Shown: positions 35,843 to 44,149 of the stretch, piece after piece
Position numbering within the stretch: the first letter of the stretch is position 1
Layout of the letters: every line of letters starts with the position of its first letter
Translations under genes and position numbers: made by a program
Assembly: GCA_964423645.1 (NCBI GenBank)
Contig: CAYRFE010000025.1
Span: forward strand, 1 to 50,515
Direction: 5' to 3'
DNA: 50,515 nt
From: CAYRFE01 sp964423645 [NCBI: uncultured bacterium]
GTDB lineage: Bacteria > Macinerneyibacteriota > Macinerneyibacteria > Macinerneyibacteriales
The notes under the pieces: generated by a model
What the model saw: only the letters and a program-made list of their open reading frames with translations
The model's database searches: none
Told to the model about the DNA's origin: nothing

Positions 35843-36491
35843 TATAATAAATATTTTCACAGTGCGAGTATTCAATAACAATTCTTATCATTTCCTTTTT
35901 TCCCCATGAGTAAAGAAAGAAAACGAACTCTTGTAAGTGCAGAAATGCGCTAAGTAGCAAAATATAATACTCAAGAGCTTTACAAAACCACCATTTTTTG
36001 AATTTGCGCCCGCCCCAAACCCCTTTTTAGAAAATAAAGATAATTTGGAACTTTTGAATTTTTCAAAGGTTTCTACTCTAAAGTAATCAACAGTATTTTA
36101 CAAAACAATATTCGATTTTTACGCCAATTTCAATGGAGAAACATGTCGTATCTCCCCGCGGGAGAATTTTCTCGAAAAATGAACTACCCCGCAGCAAGCT
36201 ACGGGGTATCTCCCCAAAAAATACTATATTTGTTCGCCCACCCCAAACCCCTCCCTTTTCTTTTTGGGAGGGGCTTAATTTCGGTTACAGACACGGCATG
36301 CCGTGTCTCTACACCGTCCCCACACCCCTAATAATAACAAAATTATAATAGTGAAGCCGAAGCAAGCTTCGGGGAATTTGACCCATTTAGATTAAAATGT
36401 CGCTTACACTTCCCTTTTTGCGGTAGGATCAACTACACTAACGCTTTTTCGACAAATGTTAAAATATTTATTAGTATTCATCCTAAATAAT
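35843..36491. repeat. Intergenic region with two repeat copies
   Basis: A partial copy at about 35,976-36,068 (GCCCGCCCCAAACCCCTTTTTAG) precedes a full copy at about 36,180-36,395: GAACTACCCCGCAGCAAGCTACGGGGTAT, GCCCACCCCAAACCCCTCCC...GGGAGGGGCTTAA, the palindrome AGACACGGCATGCCGTGTCT (36289-36308) and a GCCGAAGCAAGCTTCGGGGAATTTGACCC tail. The small plus-strand frames here are repeat-derived. I see no gene. Confidence 0.8.
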
Positions 36492-36515
36492 AAAGGCAGA
36501 CCAAAGTCTGCCTTT
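36492..36515 (-). terminator. Terminator of porin D
   Basis: Ten-base stem AAAGGCAGAC / GTCTGCCTTT, loop CAAA, followed on the minus strand by ATTATTTAGG; 23 bases after the porin D stop. Same hairpin type as the other units, but a weaker T-run. Confidence 0.75.
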
Positions 36516-36537
36516 CAAATGTGCTATATAAAGTTAA

Positions 36538-37950
36538 TTAAAACGCGTAACGAAGCTGCATGGACATTTCATGAGCATTATCAACGTCTTCACTACCGCC
36601 AAATGTATAGAAATCACCCACAAAGAACATCGCATACACTGCTTTAAACTCAAGACCCTCCATGATATTAGTTTTTACACCAAGATCAAGTTCTGTACCG
36701 ATAGATTTGCTGAAATCAGACGGAAATGTCTCGTTGCTAAACGTATGGTTCATTATACCAAAATTCGCAAACAAGAAATCATACGATAGATTTGCGGAGA
36801 CAACCATCAATCCGCCGTATCCACCGTACCCTCCGTTGACAGCCTGACGATCACAAACATCACCGCGACCGAAATATTCAAGACCGTATGCTGTTTGCCA
36901 CTGATTACCGTTGATAAACAAGAACATGTCATCTACAGCAAAACCGTAATCAACCAGAGGGAACGCGCCGCTCCACGTTGTCAATGAAACACTGTGATCT
37001 TCATTTTCTTCAAAGTCAAACGGTGTATAACCGAAATTCAGTTTCGCAGAAAATTTATCCATGGTATAGGTTGTATATGCATAGGCAAACCAACCGTTAC
37101 CTTCGATTTCAAATTCCAGATCACCTTCGTCATACGATTCAAGCTTACCTGATCTCATGACAAAATGCCCGCCGAAACTCATATTTTCATTCATCAAATA
37201 ATCAAAACCGGCACCAAAGAACGCCATATTGTATTTAAAATACTCATCATCGTCAATGTCGGTATACGCCTTTGGAATGGAATCATAGTAGAAAGCACCT
37301 TTGACATTCAAAGCGTCCGTTGCTTTGTAATTCATATCAAATACGAAAAGAGTTTCTGAAAGCGGCCAAATATAATAATCACCATCTTCGGCTGCATCCC
37401 AATCATTATCCACATCATCGTCGCGAAGAGTGAAATAACCAAGATTGGCACTAAAGGTATCATTCGCGTGATTGATAAGGACACCGACTGCTTCATCACT
37501 ATAAATTGAATACTGGAAAATGTCATCGTAAGGTTGCAAACCAACACGAATAGAGGTATTGTCGCCTAAAAACTCCGGAGCAAACTGCAAATACGCATAC
37601 AAGGTTTTGATATTCACTTCACGCTCATTGTAGTTTTTGTTTCCCCATTGCTCGTCACCGACCTGTAATTGAAAATGCGCTGAAAGACGATCGCTCAAAG
37701 CACCGGTAACACCGAAACGATACCGCTGATACATACGATTGAACCCGTCAATATCAGAATACATGGGGGCTTTAGTCGCTGCATAAAAAAGGTTGTAATA
37801 CATAGGATCGGTTTGATCCGTATACATGAACCGTATTTCCCCATTAAACGTCCAGGTCGTATTACCGATTTTTATACCCTCTGTCTCTTGAGCGGCAAGA
37901 AATGAACACAAAATCAAAACCAAAAACACCAACACCATTCCTTTTCTCAT
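36538..37950 (-). CDS. Porin-like outer-membrane protein D
   Basis: 470 residues from ATG 37950 with GGAGGTGGC upstream; the ATG five codons earlier lies on that ribosome binding site. Signal peptide about 1-20 (FLAAQ). Type I, closest to porin C: both share RLSAHFQLQVGDEQWGN, GLQPYDDIFQYS, an extended acidic loop after TLRDDDVDN and SGAFPLVD. FGRGDVCDRQAVNGGYGG and the MSMQLRYAF end are kept. It has its own promoter and terminator. Confidence 0.9.
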   Translation of the reverse strand: MRKGMVLVFLVLILCSFLAAQETEGIKIGNTTWTFNGEIRFMYTDQTDPMYYNLFYAATKAPMYSDIDGFNRMYQRYRFGVTGALSDRLSAHFQLQVGDEQWGNKNYNEREVNIKTLYAYLQFAPEFLGDNTSIRVGLQPYDDIFQYSIYSDEAVGVLINHANDTFSANLGYFTLRDDDVDNDWDAAEDGDYYIWPLSETLFVFDMNYKATDALNVKGAFYYDSIPKAYTDIDDDEYFKYNMAFFGAGFDYLMNENMSFGGHFVMRSGKLESYDEGDLEFEIEGNGWFAYAYTTYTMDKFSAKLNFGYTPFDFEENEDHSVSLTTWSGAFPLVDYGFAVDDMFLFINGNQWQTAYGLEYFGRGDVCDRQAVNGGYGGYGGLMVVSANLSYDFLFANFGIMNHTFSNETFPSDFSKSIGTELDLGVKTNIMEGLEFKAVYAMFFVGDFYTFGGSEDVDNAHEMSMQLRYAF

Positions 37951-37978
37951 GAGTGCCACCTCCATATTTTATGCTTTT

Positions 37979-38006
37979 ATTATAGAAGAAAAGTTCATTT
38001 TGTCAA
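37979..38006 (-). promoter_or_regulatory. Promoter of porin D
   Basis: Minus strand TTGACA (38006-38001), 16-base spacer, TATAAT (37984-37979): both boxes are perfect. Confidence 0.85.
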
Positions 38007-38011
38007 TACAA

Positions 38012-38035
38012 TAAAAAAAGCAGACTGATGTCTGC
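38012..38035 (-). terminator. Terminator of porin E, displaced from its gene
   Basis: Minus strand GCAGAC-ATCA-GTCTGC followed by TTTTTTTATTG. It has the form and place (just before the next promoter) of the other porin terminators, but lies about 215 bases after the porin E stop instead of about 25, because a repeat copy stands between. Confidence 0.8.
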
Positions 38036-38054
38036 CCTAAGATGAAAAATCACA

Positions 38055-38240
38055 ATGAACTACCCCACAGCAAATTACGGGGTATCTCCTTAAAATACAG
38101 TATATTTGTTTGCCCACCCCAAACCCCTCCCTTTGACTTTGGGAGGGGCTTACATTTTATATTGTGGGGACTTTGTCCCCACAACCTTTCGAATATCAAA
38201 TCTATTCGTGCACAACCGATGCACACTTCGGGGATTGTGC
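38055..38240 (+). repeat. Dispersed repeat copy between porin E and its terminator
   Basis: GAACTACCCCACAGCAAATTACGGGGTAT, GCCCACCCCAAACCCCTCCCTTTGACTTTGGGAGGGGCTTA (in parts) and a TGTGGGGAC-TTT-GTCCCCACA hairpin, then a CGATGCACACTTCGGGG tail. The flanks (cctaagatgaaaaatcac and ttcaaattaaaacg) match the uninterrupted spacer of the neighbouring units. Confidence 0.8.
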
Positions 38241-38250
38241 CCCATTCAAA

Positions 38251-39636
38251 TTAAAACGTATACCGTAGCAACATAGACATTTCATGTCCGTTGTCGAGCG
38301 TCACATCATCATATTCGTAAAAATCTCCGGTAAAGAACATTGCATAGACGGCTTTGAATTCCAAGCCTTCCATAATTTTCGTTTTAATTCCAAGGTCAAT
38401 TTCTGTACCATAATTCTTTTTAAGCCCTACAAAGGTATCTTCATCAGCTGTGGCACGCAAAATACCAAAATTTGCATAGAGGAAATCATAAGACAAGTTT
38501 GCAGAGATGACCATCAAACCCAAGATACCGCCATAACCGCTGTCCATGGCCAGGCGATCACATACTTCGCCGCGTCCGTAATATTCAAGACCGTAAGCCG
38601 TCTGCCATTGATCACCTTCAGCAAAGCCGTATATAATACCCATCGGATCATTGCTCAGTAAAGCAAAAGCACCACCCCACCTTGTAATATCAAATGAGTC
38701 TGAAGAGGTTTCAATATTCATAGGTGTATAACCGAAGTTGATCTTTGCAGAAAATTTATCTTGAGTATATGAAGCATATGAATATGCAAAATAACCGCTT
38801 TGGTTACTTTTAAAAACTTCTTCACCATCGGCTATTACTTTTGATGTTCCACTTCTTAATACAAAATGCCCGCCGAAGCTTAAAGATTCATTTAATAAAT
38901 AATCTGCTCCGATACCGTAAAATGCTATTGCAGATTGGTACATCACAACATCACCGGGCGGAAGATTGGTGAGATAATCATAATAAAATGCGCCTTTTAC
39001 GGTCAATGCATCCGTAAACGCATAACTCATATCTGCCAAATATAACGTACTTGCGGATGTAAACAACCCTTCCGCATCAGGAGAAATAACAACGCCGGTA
39101 TCGACATCATCATCACGAAGCGTAAGAAAACCGAAGTTAGCAATGAATTTGTCCATATTTTGATTCACGATGATTCCGATTGCTTCATCGCTGAAAACAG
39201 ATGTTTGGAAAATGTCATCATAACCCTGCAGACCGACACGAAATGTCGTATTGTCGCCCAAAATTTCCGGACGGAACTGAAGATACGCATACAAGGTGCG
39301 AAGATTTACTTCACGCTCGTTGTAATTTTTATTGCCCCACTGTTCATCTCCCACTTGGAATTCAAAATGCGCCGAAAGGCGATCATTAAGTTCGCCGGTG
39401 ATCCCGAAACGATACCGCTGATACATGCGGTTGATCTGATCGGCTGTAAAAGGATCAAGGGCTTTCACCACAGTACCGTTGTAGTACATCGGGTCAGTCT
39501 GATCGGTATACATGAACCTGATCTCACCGTTGAATTTCCACGTCGTCTTTCCGATCTTTAACCCCTCAACTTCTTGAGCAACAAGAAATGAACACACAAA
39601 CATGACAAGCAATACCAACACCATCCCTTTTTTCAT
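38251..39636 (-). CDS. Porin-like outer-membrane protein E
   Basis: 461 residues from ATG 39636 with GGAGGTGGC upstream. Signal peptide about 1-20 (FLVAQ). Type I, close to porin F (FGITGELNDRLSAHFEFQ, FIANFGFLTLRDDDVDTG, IGADYLLNESLSFGGHFV). It is the only member with GRGEVCDR instead of GRGDVCDR; the cysteine is kept. Ends MSMLLRYTF. It has its own promoter; its terminator lies beyond a repeat copy. Confidence 0.9.
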   Translation of the reverse strand: MKKGMVLVLLVMFVCSFLVAQEVEGLKIGKTTWKFNGEIRFMYTDQTDPMYYNGTVVKALDPFTADQINRMYQRYRFGITGELNDRLSAHFEFQVGDEQWGNKNYNEREVNLRTLYAYLQFRPEILGDNTTFRVGLQGYDDIFQTSVFSDEAIGIIVNQNMDKFIANFGFLTLRDDDVDTGVVISPDAEGLFTSASTLYLADMSYAFTDALTVKGAFYYDYLTNLPPGDVVMYQSAIAFYGIGADYLLNESLSFGGHFVLRSGTSKVIADGEEVFKSNQSGYFAYSYASYTQDKFSAKINFGYTPMNIETSSDSFDITRWGGAFALLSNDPMGIIYGFAEGDQWQTAYGLEYYGRGEVCDRLAMDSGYGGILGLMVISANLSYDFLYANFGILRATADEDTFVGLKKNYGTEIDLGIKTKIMEGLEFKAVYAMFFTGDFYEYDDVTLDNGHEMSMLLRYTF

Positions 39637-39663
39637 GAGTGCCACCTCCATTAATTAGTAGGT

Positions 39664-39691
39664 AGTATAAATAAAATCAATCATTTGTCAA
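39664..39691 (-). promoter_or_regulatory. Promoter of porin E
   Basis: Minus strand TTGACA (39691-39686), 16-base spacer, TATACT (39669-39664). Confidence 0.8.
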
Positions 39692-39693
39692 TA

Positions 39694-39721
39694 AAATAAA
39701 AAAGGCAGACCGAAGTCTGCC
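39694..39721 (-). terminator. Terminator of porin F
   Basis: Minus strand GGCAGAC-TTCG-GTCTGCC followed by TTTTTTATTTTATTG; the -35 box of the porin E promoter begins directly behind the T-run. Confidence 0.88.
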
Positions 39722-39744
39722 CTCATTTTGAAAAATCAGAATAA

Positions 39745-41124
39745 TTAGAATGCGTACCGAAGTTGCATTGACATTTCGTGAGCATCTTCCAAGTCTGTTG
39801 TATCATGGAGTGCTTCATAAAAATCACCGGTAAAAAACATCGCATACACAGCTTTGAATTCCAAATTCTTCATAATTTCAGTCTTTACACCGATATCAAT
39901 TTCAGTACCGTATGATTTGTCTACTTCTTCATCAGGAACAAGATCTTCATCAAATGTTGCCCGAAGAATACCTATATTCGCATATATGAAATCATACGAT
40001 AGATTTGCGGATATTGCCATAAGACCATATAGTCCGCCATAACCGCTGTTGATTGCCTGACGATCACATACGTCGCCACGGCCGAAATATTCCAAGCCAT
40101 AAGCCGTCTGCCATTGATCCCCGCTTCCGTATCCAAGCAGCATAAACATAGGATTATCTGATAATAGGGTGAAAGCACCGTTCCATGAAGTTATATCGCC
40201 GATAAACATTCCGCTTCCGTTGCTTATATCAAAGGGCGTATAACCGAAATTTACTTTTGCTGAAAATTTATCAACAGTATACGTAGCATATGAATATGCA
40301 AAATAACCTGATTGGTCTATTTTTAGAACTGTTTCACCGTTATCAGTCGCTTCATTTGATCCGCTTCGCATTACAAAATGACCGCCGACGGTAATTGTAT
40401 CATTGAGCAAGTAATCTGCTCCGATGCCATAAAAAGAGATTGAAGATACCAATTCAGCAGTTTCACTCAGATAAAAATTGTTCAGATAATCATAGTAAAA
40501 TGCGCCCTTTACCGTTAAGGCATCCGTAAGGGCTATGCTCATGTCGGTAATATAGAGGGTTTCAGAACTTGGCCACAAGCCGTCATCATTGTCAACATCG
40601 ACATCATCATCACGTAAGGTAAGAAATCCGACATTAGCATGAAACGTTCCCATTTTATGGTTCACGAGAATACCGATAGCTTCATCGCTGAATATTGAAT
40701 TCTGGAAAATATCGTCATAACCCTGCAGCCCGACTTTAAATGTGGTATTGTCACCTAAAAATTCCGGACGAAATTGAAGATATGCATACAAGGTACGAAG
40801 ATTCACTTCACGTTCATTGTAATTTTTGTTACCCCATTGTTCATCGCCAACCTGAACCTCAAAGTGAGCCGAAAGCCTGTCATTCAACTCGCCGGTCAGA
40901 CCGAAACGATAACGTTGATACATACGATTAATAGTATCTGTATCAGCAGATGGAGCGATAAAGAACTGATAGTAGCTCGGATCGGTCTGATCGGTATACA
41001 TAAATCTGATCTCGCCGTTGAATTTCCACATCGTCTTTCCGATCTTTATCCCCTCAACTTCTTGAGCCACAAGAAAGGAACACACAAGCATGACAAGAAA
41101 CACCAACACCATCCCTTTTTTCAT
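39745..41124 (-). CDS. Porin-like outer-membrane protein F
   Basis: 459 residues from ATG 41124 with GGAGGTGGC upstream. Signal peptide about 1-20 (FLVAQ). Type I: RMYQRYRFGLTGELNDRLS, VGDEQWGNKNYNEREVN, GYDDIFQNSIFSDEAIG, TLRDDDVDVDNDDG (an EF-hand-like acidic loop), FGRGDVCDRQAINSGYGG and MSMQLRYAF. Its signal-peptide region and leader are nearly identical to those of porin G. Own promoter and terminator. Confidence 0.9.
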   Translation of the reverse strand: MKKGMVLVFLVMLVCSFLVAQEVEGIKIGKTMWKFNGEIRFMYTDQTDPSYYQFFIAPSADTDTINRMYQRYRFGLTGELNDRLSAHFEVQVGDEQWGNKNYNEREVNLRTLYAYLQFRPEFLGDNTTFKVGLQGYDDIFQNSIFSDEAIGILVNHKMGTFHANVGFLTLRDDDVDVDNDDGLWPSSETLYITDMSIALTDALTVKGAFYYDYLNNFYLSETAELVSSISFYGIGADYLLNDTITVGGHFVMRSGSNEATDNGETVLKIDQSGYFAYSYATYTVDKFSAKVNFGYTPFDISNGSGMFIGDITSWNGAFTLLSDNPMFMLLGYGSGDQWQTAYGLEYFGRGDVCDRQAINSGYGGLYGLMAISANLSYDFIYANIGILRATFDEDLVPDEEVDKSYGTEIDIGVKTEIMKNLEFKAVYAMFFTGDFYEALHDTTDLEDAHEMSMQLRYAF

Positions 41125-41151
41125 GAATGCCACCTCCGTTTATTAACGAAT

Positions 41152-41179
41152 AGTATAAATACAATCATTCATTTGTCAA
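41152..41179 (-). promoter_or_regulatory. Promoter of porin F
   Basis: Minus strand TTGACA (41179-41174), 16-base spacer, TATACT (41157-41152). Part of a 108-bp spacer that is identical to the one before porin G. Confidence 0.82.
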
Positions 41180-41183
41180 TACA

Positions 41184-41210
41184 ATAAAAAAGGCAGACCG
41201 AGGTCTGCCT
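41184..41210 (-). terminator. Terminator of porin G
   Basis: Eight-base stem AGGCAGAC / GTCTGCCT with loop CTCG on the minus strand, followed by TTTTTATTG, 22 bases after the porin G stop. Confidence 0.88.
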
Positions 41211-41232
41211 TCATTTTGAAATATCAGAATAA

Positions 41233-42597
41233 TTAGAATGCGTAACGAAGTTGCATTGACATTTCGTGAGCATTTTCAACTTTAGTGTTGTCATCACCAT
41301 GTTTCCAAAAATCACCCGCAAAAAACATTGCATACACTGCTTTAAACTCAAGATTATCCATAATATTTGTTTTTAAGCCAATATCAAGCTCTGTACCGAT
41401 TGACTTATCATATTCTTCCCAACTTGGCATTGATCTTTCTGTATAGGTGTGTTTCATAATACCGAAGTTCGCATATAAAAAGTCATATGCCACATTTACC
41501 GACATCACCATTAGACCGGGCCAAAATCCATAATAATTCGCAAGCGCCATTCGATCACATACATCACCACGCCCGAAATACTCAAGTCCGTAACCACTCA
41601 TCCATTGATTACCTTCTGCAAAAGCAATCGTACTTGAGTTTCTATCAAGAAGCGCAAATGCCCCTCTCCATGATGAGATTTTATAAGACTCTCCGGGCTC
41701 ATCAGGATTTACGCGATCATACGGTGTATAACCATAGTTGATTTTTGCTGAAAATTTTTCTTTTTCATAAGAAGCATACCCATACGCAAAATACCCGTCG
41801 ATATCCCACGTCGATGTACTGCGATTTGTTGTTCCGTTATTGACAACATAATGCCCACCCACAGTAACGCTATCGGTAAGCTTATAATCTGCGCCGATTC
41901 CGTAGTAGACCATTTTAAAATCAACATATCCCCAACCCATTTCCTCTCTCATCGCATGATCTTCATAATAAAATGCCGTTTTAACAGACAATGAATCCAT
42001 CATTTGATACTTCATATCAAAAATCCCAAACGTAGTTGACGCAGGAATAAGCCCATTAGATCCATCAGAATCCGCATCAACATCTTCGTCACGTAATGTT
42101 AGAAAACCGATATTCGTGTGCAATGAATCGCTGTCATAAGACGCAATAATACCCACGCCTTCATCACTCCATACAGAGTATTGGAAAATATCATCATAAG
42201 GTTGTAGCCCTGCAGTAAATGTCATCCCGGAAATAAATTCAGGTTTATACTGCAAATATGCGTATAATGTTCTTATATTTACTTCACGCTCATTGTAATT
42301 ACTGTTCCCCCACTCTTCGTCACCGACTTGAAGCTTGTAATGAGCTAAAAGATTTTGAGATAACGCAGCTGTAATCCCCAGCCTATACCGTTGGTACATA
42401 CGGTTTATACTCCCCAAGTCTACATAATCATCATTTTGAGGATATGCTGCCGGATCAGTTTGATCGGTATAGATAAAGCGTATCTCACCGTTGAATTTCC
42501 ACGTCGTCTTGCCGATCTTTATCCCCTCAACTTCTTGAGTCACAAGAAAGGAACACACAAGCATGACAAGAAACACCAACACCATCCCTTTTTTCAT
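41233..42597 (-). CDS. Porin-like outer-membrane protein G (chimeric)
   Basis: 454 residues from ATG 42597 with GGAGGTGGC upstream. The first 35 or so residues, including the signal peptide and EVEGIKIGKT, are almost identical to porin F. From about residue 40 it follows type II porin B: NRMYQRYRLGITAALSQNLL, VGDEEWGNSNYNEREVN, SVWSDEGVGI, TLRDEDVDADSDG, YYEDHAMREEMGWGY, ALANYYGFWPGLMVMSVNVAYDF. The last residues (NAHEMSMQLRYAF) again match F and H. GRGDVCDR is present. Own promoter and terminator. Confidence 0.9.
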   Translation of the reverse strand: MKKGMVLVFLVMLVCSFLVTQEVEGIKIGKTTWKFNGEIRFIYTDQTDPAAYPQNDDYVDLGSINRMYQRYRLGITAALSQNLLAHYKLQVGDEEWGNSNYNEREVNIRTLYAYLQYKPEFISGMTFTAGLQPYDDIFQYSVWSDEGVGIIASYDSDSLHTNIGFLTLRDEDVDADSDGSNGLIPASTTFGIFDMKYQMMDSLSVKTAFYYEDHAMREEMGWGYVDFKMVYYGIGADYKLTDSVTVGGHYVVNNGTTNRSTSTWDIDGYFAYGYASYEKEKFSAKINYGYTPYDRVNPDEPGESYKISSWRGAFALLDRNSSTIAFAEGNQWMSGYGLEYFGRGDVCDRMALANYYGFWPGLMVMSVNVAYDFLYANFGIMKHTYTERSMPSWEEYDKSIGTELDIGLKTNIMDNLEFKAVYAMFFAGDFWKHGDDNTKVENAHEMSMQLRYAF

Positions 42598-42624
42598 GAA
42601 TGCCACCTCCGTTTATTAACGAAT

Positions 42625-42652
42625 AGTATAAATACAATCATTCATTTGTCAA
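42625..42652 (-). promoter_or_regulatory. Promoter of porin G
   Basis: Minus strand TTGACA (42652-42647), 16-base spacer, TATACT (42630-42625); same bases as the promoter of porin F. Confidence 0.82.
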
Positions 42653-42656
42653 TACA

Positions 42657-42683
42657 ATAAAAAAGGCAGACCGAGGTCTGCCT
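42657..42683 (-). terminator. Terminator of porin H
   Basis: Same hairpin as behind porin G (AGGCAGAC / GTCTGCCT) with T-run on the minus strand, 22 bases after the porin H stop. Confidence 0.88.
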
Positions 42684-42705
42684 TCATTTTGAAATATCAG
42701 AATAA

Positions 42706-44121
42706 TTAGAATGCGTACCGAAGTTGCATTGACATTTCGTGAGCATTGTCAAGCTTTTCGTCACCATATGTATAATAATCACCGGTAAAGAACATTGCAT
42801 AGACGGCTTTGAATTCAAGCCCTTTCATGACTTCGGTTTTGATACCCAGGTCAAGTTCGGTGCCAATGCCTTTCTCAATTTCCATTGTACCGTAATCAGA
42901 ACTGTCGGTCGCACGCAAAATACCGAAATTCGCAAACATGAAGTCATACGAAAGGTTCGCAGATACAACCATTAAACCGCCCCATCCGCCGTAACCATTG
43001 TTGACTGCTTGACGGTCGCATACATCCCCGCGTCCGTAGTACTCCAGTCCGTATGCGGTCTGCCACTGGTTACCGCCGAAAATACCCATTTCAGAACCTC
43101 CGTCAAGAAGGAAGAATGCGCCACCCCATGCGGTGACTGACATAGATTCTTCGCTCAATTCAAACGGAGTATATCCGAAATTGATCTTTGCTGAGAATTT
43201 ATCCATGGTGATCGTTGAGTATGCATAGGCAAACCACCCGTTGATTTCAGGTTCCTGTACGGTATCATCATCTTCATCAGTGATCGTCATACTGCCGCTA
43301 CGCAATACAAAATGACCTCCGAAAGAAAGCATGTCATTCATTGTATAATCGACACCTGCACCGTAGAATGCCATTTTATAGGTCAAATACGTGTCTTCCG
43401 GTCCCATAAAACCCAAATCAAAATCGCGGATGTAATCATAATAGAATGCACCTTTGACTGTCATTGCATCAGTTGCCTTTAGACTCATATCTGCAATGAA
43501 CAAAGTCTCGGACGCGGGAAAAGGCACAACTCCTAAATCAATCAAACTCAATCCTTTCGACTTGATATACATCATTTGTGTATCAACATCGTCGTCACGT
43601 AAAGTAAGATATCCGAGATTGGCAGTAAATGTATCGGTCGTATGATTCAGCATGATGCCCACGCCCTCATCACTCCATACCGAATATTGGAAAATATCAT
43701 CATAGCCTTGCAAGCCTACACGAAATGCAGTATTGTCACCCAAAAATTCGGGTTTGAACTGCAAATACGCATAGAGCGTGCGAATATTTACTTCACGTTC
43801 GTTATAATTTCTATTACCCCACTGCTCATCGCCGACCTGCAACTCAAAATGAGCGGAAAGACGATCATTCAGCTCGCCGGTCACGCCAAAACGATACCGC
43901 TGATACATACGGTTAAAGCCGTCCAACTCATCAGAATCAGGTGCACGGTCGTAACGCATAGTAGAATAATACATAGGGTCAGTTTGATCCGTGTACATGA
44001 ATCTGATCTCTCCGTTGAATTTCCAGGTTGTCTCTCCAATTTTCAGCCCTTCGTTTTCTTGTGCCATAAGAAATGAGCACGCAAAAACAACTGCAAGCAC
44101 CACCAACAGTCCTTTTCTCAT
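42706..44121 (-). CDS. Porin-like outer-membrane protein H
   Basis: 471 residues from ATG 44121 with GGAGGTG upstream; the longer frame to 44178 runs across the promoter and is rejected. Signal peptide about 1-20 (FLMAQ). Type I over most of its length (RFGVTGELNDRLSAHFELQ, VGDEQWGNRNYNEREVN, YYGRGDVCDRQAVNNGYGG, MSMQLRYAF), but with a type II patch SVWSDEGVGI in the middle. The loop after TLRDDDVDT is longer than in the others. First unit of the array, with a perfect consensus promoter. Confidence 0.9.
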   Translation of the reverse strand: MRKGLLVVLAVVFACSFLMAQENEGLKIGETTWKFNGEIRFMYTDQTDPMYYSTMRYDRAPDSDELDGFNRMYQRYRFGVTGELNDRLSAHFELQVGDEQWGNRNYNEREVNIRTLYAYLQFKPEFLGDNTAFRVGLQGYDDIFQYSVWSDEGVGIMLNHTTDTFTANLGYLTLRDDDVDTQMMYIKSKGLSLIDLGVVPFPASETLFIADMSLKATDAMTVKGAFYYDYIRDFDLGFMGPEDTYLTYKMAFYGAGVDYTMNDMLSFGGHFVLRSGSMTITDEDDDTVQEPEINGWFAYAYSTITMDKFSAKINFGYTPFELSEESMSVTAWGGAFFLLDGGSEMGIFGGNQWQTAYGLEYYGRGDVCDRQAVNNGYGGWGGLMVVSANLSYDFMFANFGILRATDSSDYGTMEIEKGIGTELDLGIKTEVMKGLEFKAVYAMFFTGDYYTYGDEKLDNAHEMSMQLRYAF

Positions 44122-44149
44122 AAAAACACCTCCGTTTTTCGATGCACGA

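Noticed and set aside
31820-43030. RGD integrin-binding motif in the porins
   Set aside because: The triplet occurs in a conserved barrel segment, one copy has RGE, and nothing else indicates host contact; only the cysteine is kept as a finding.
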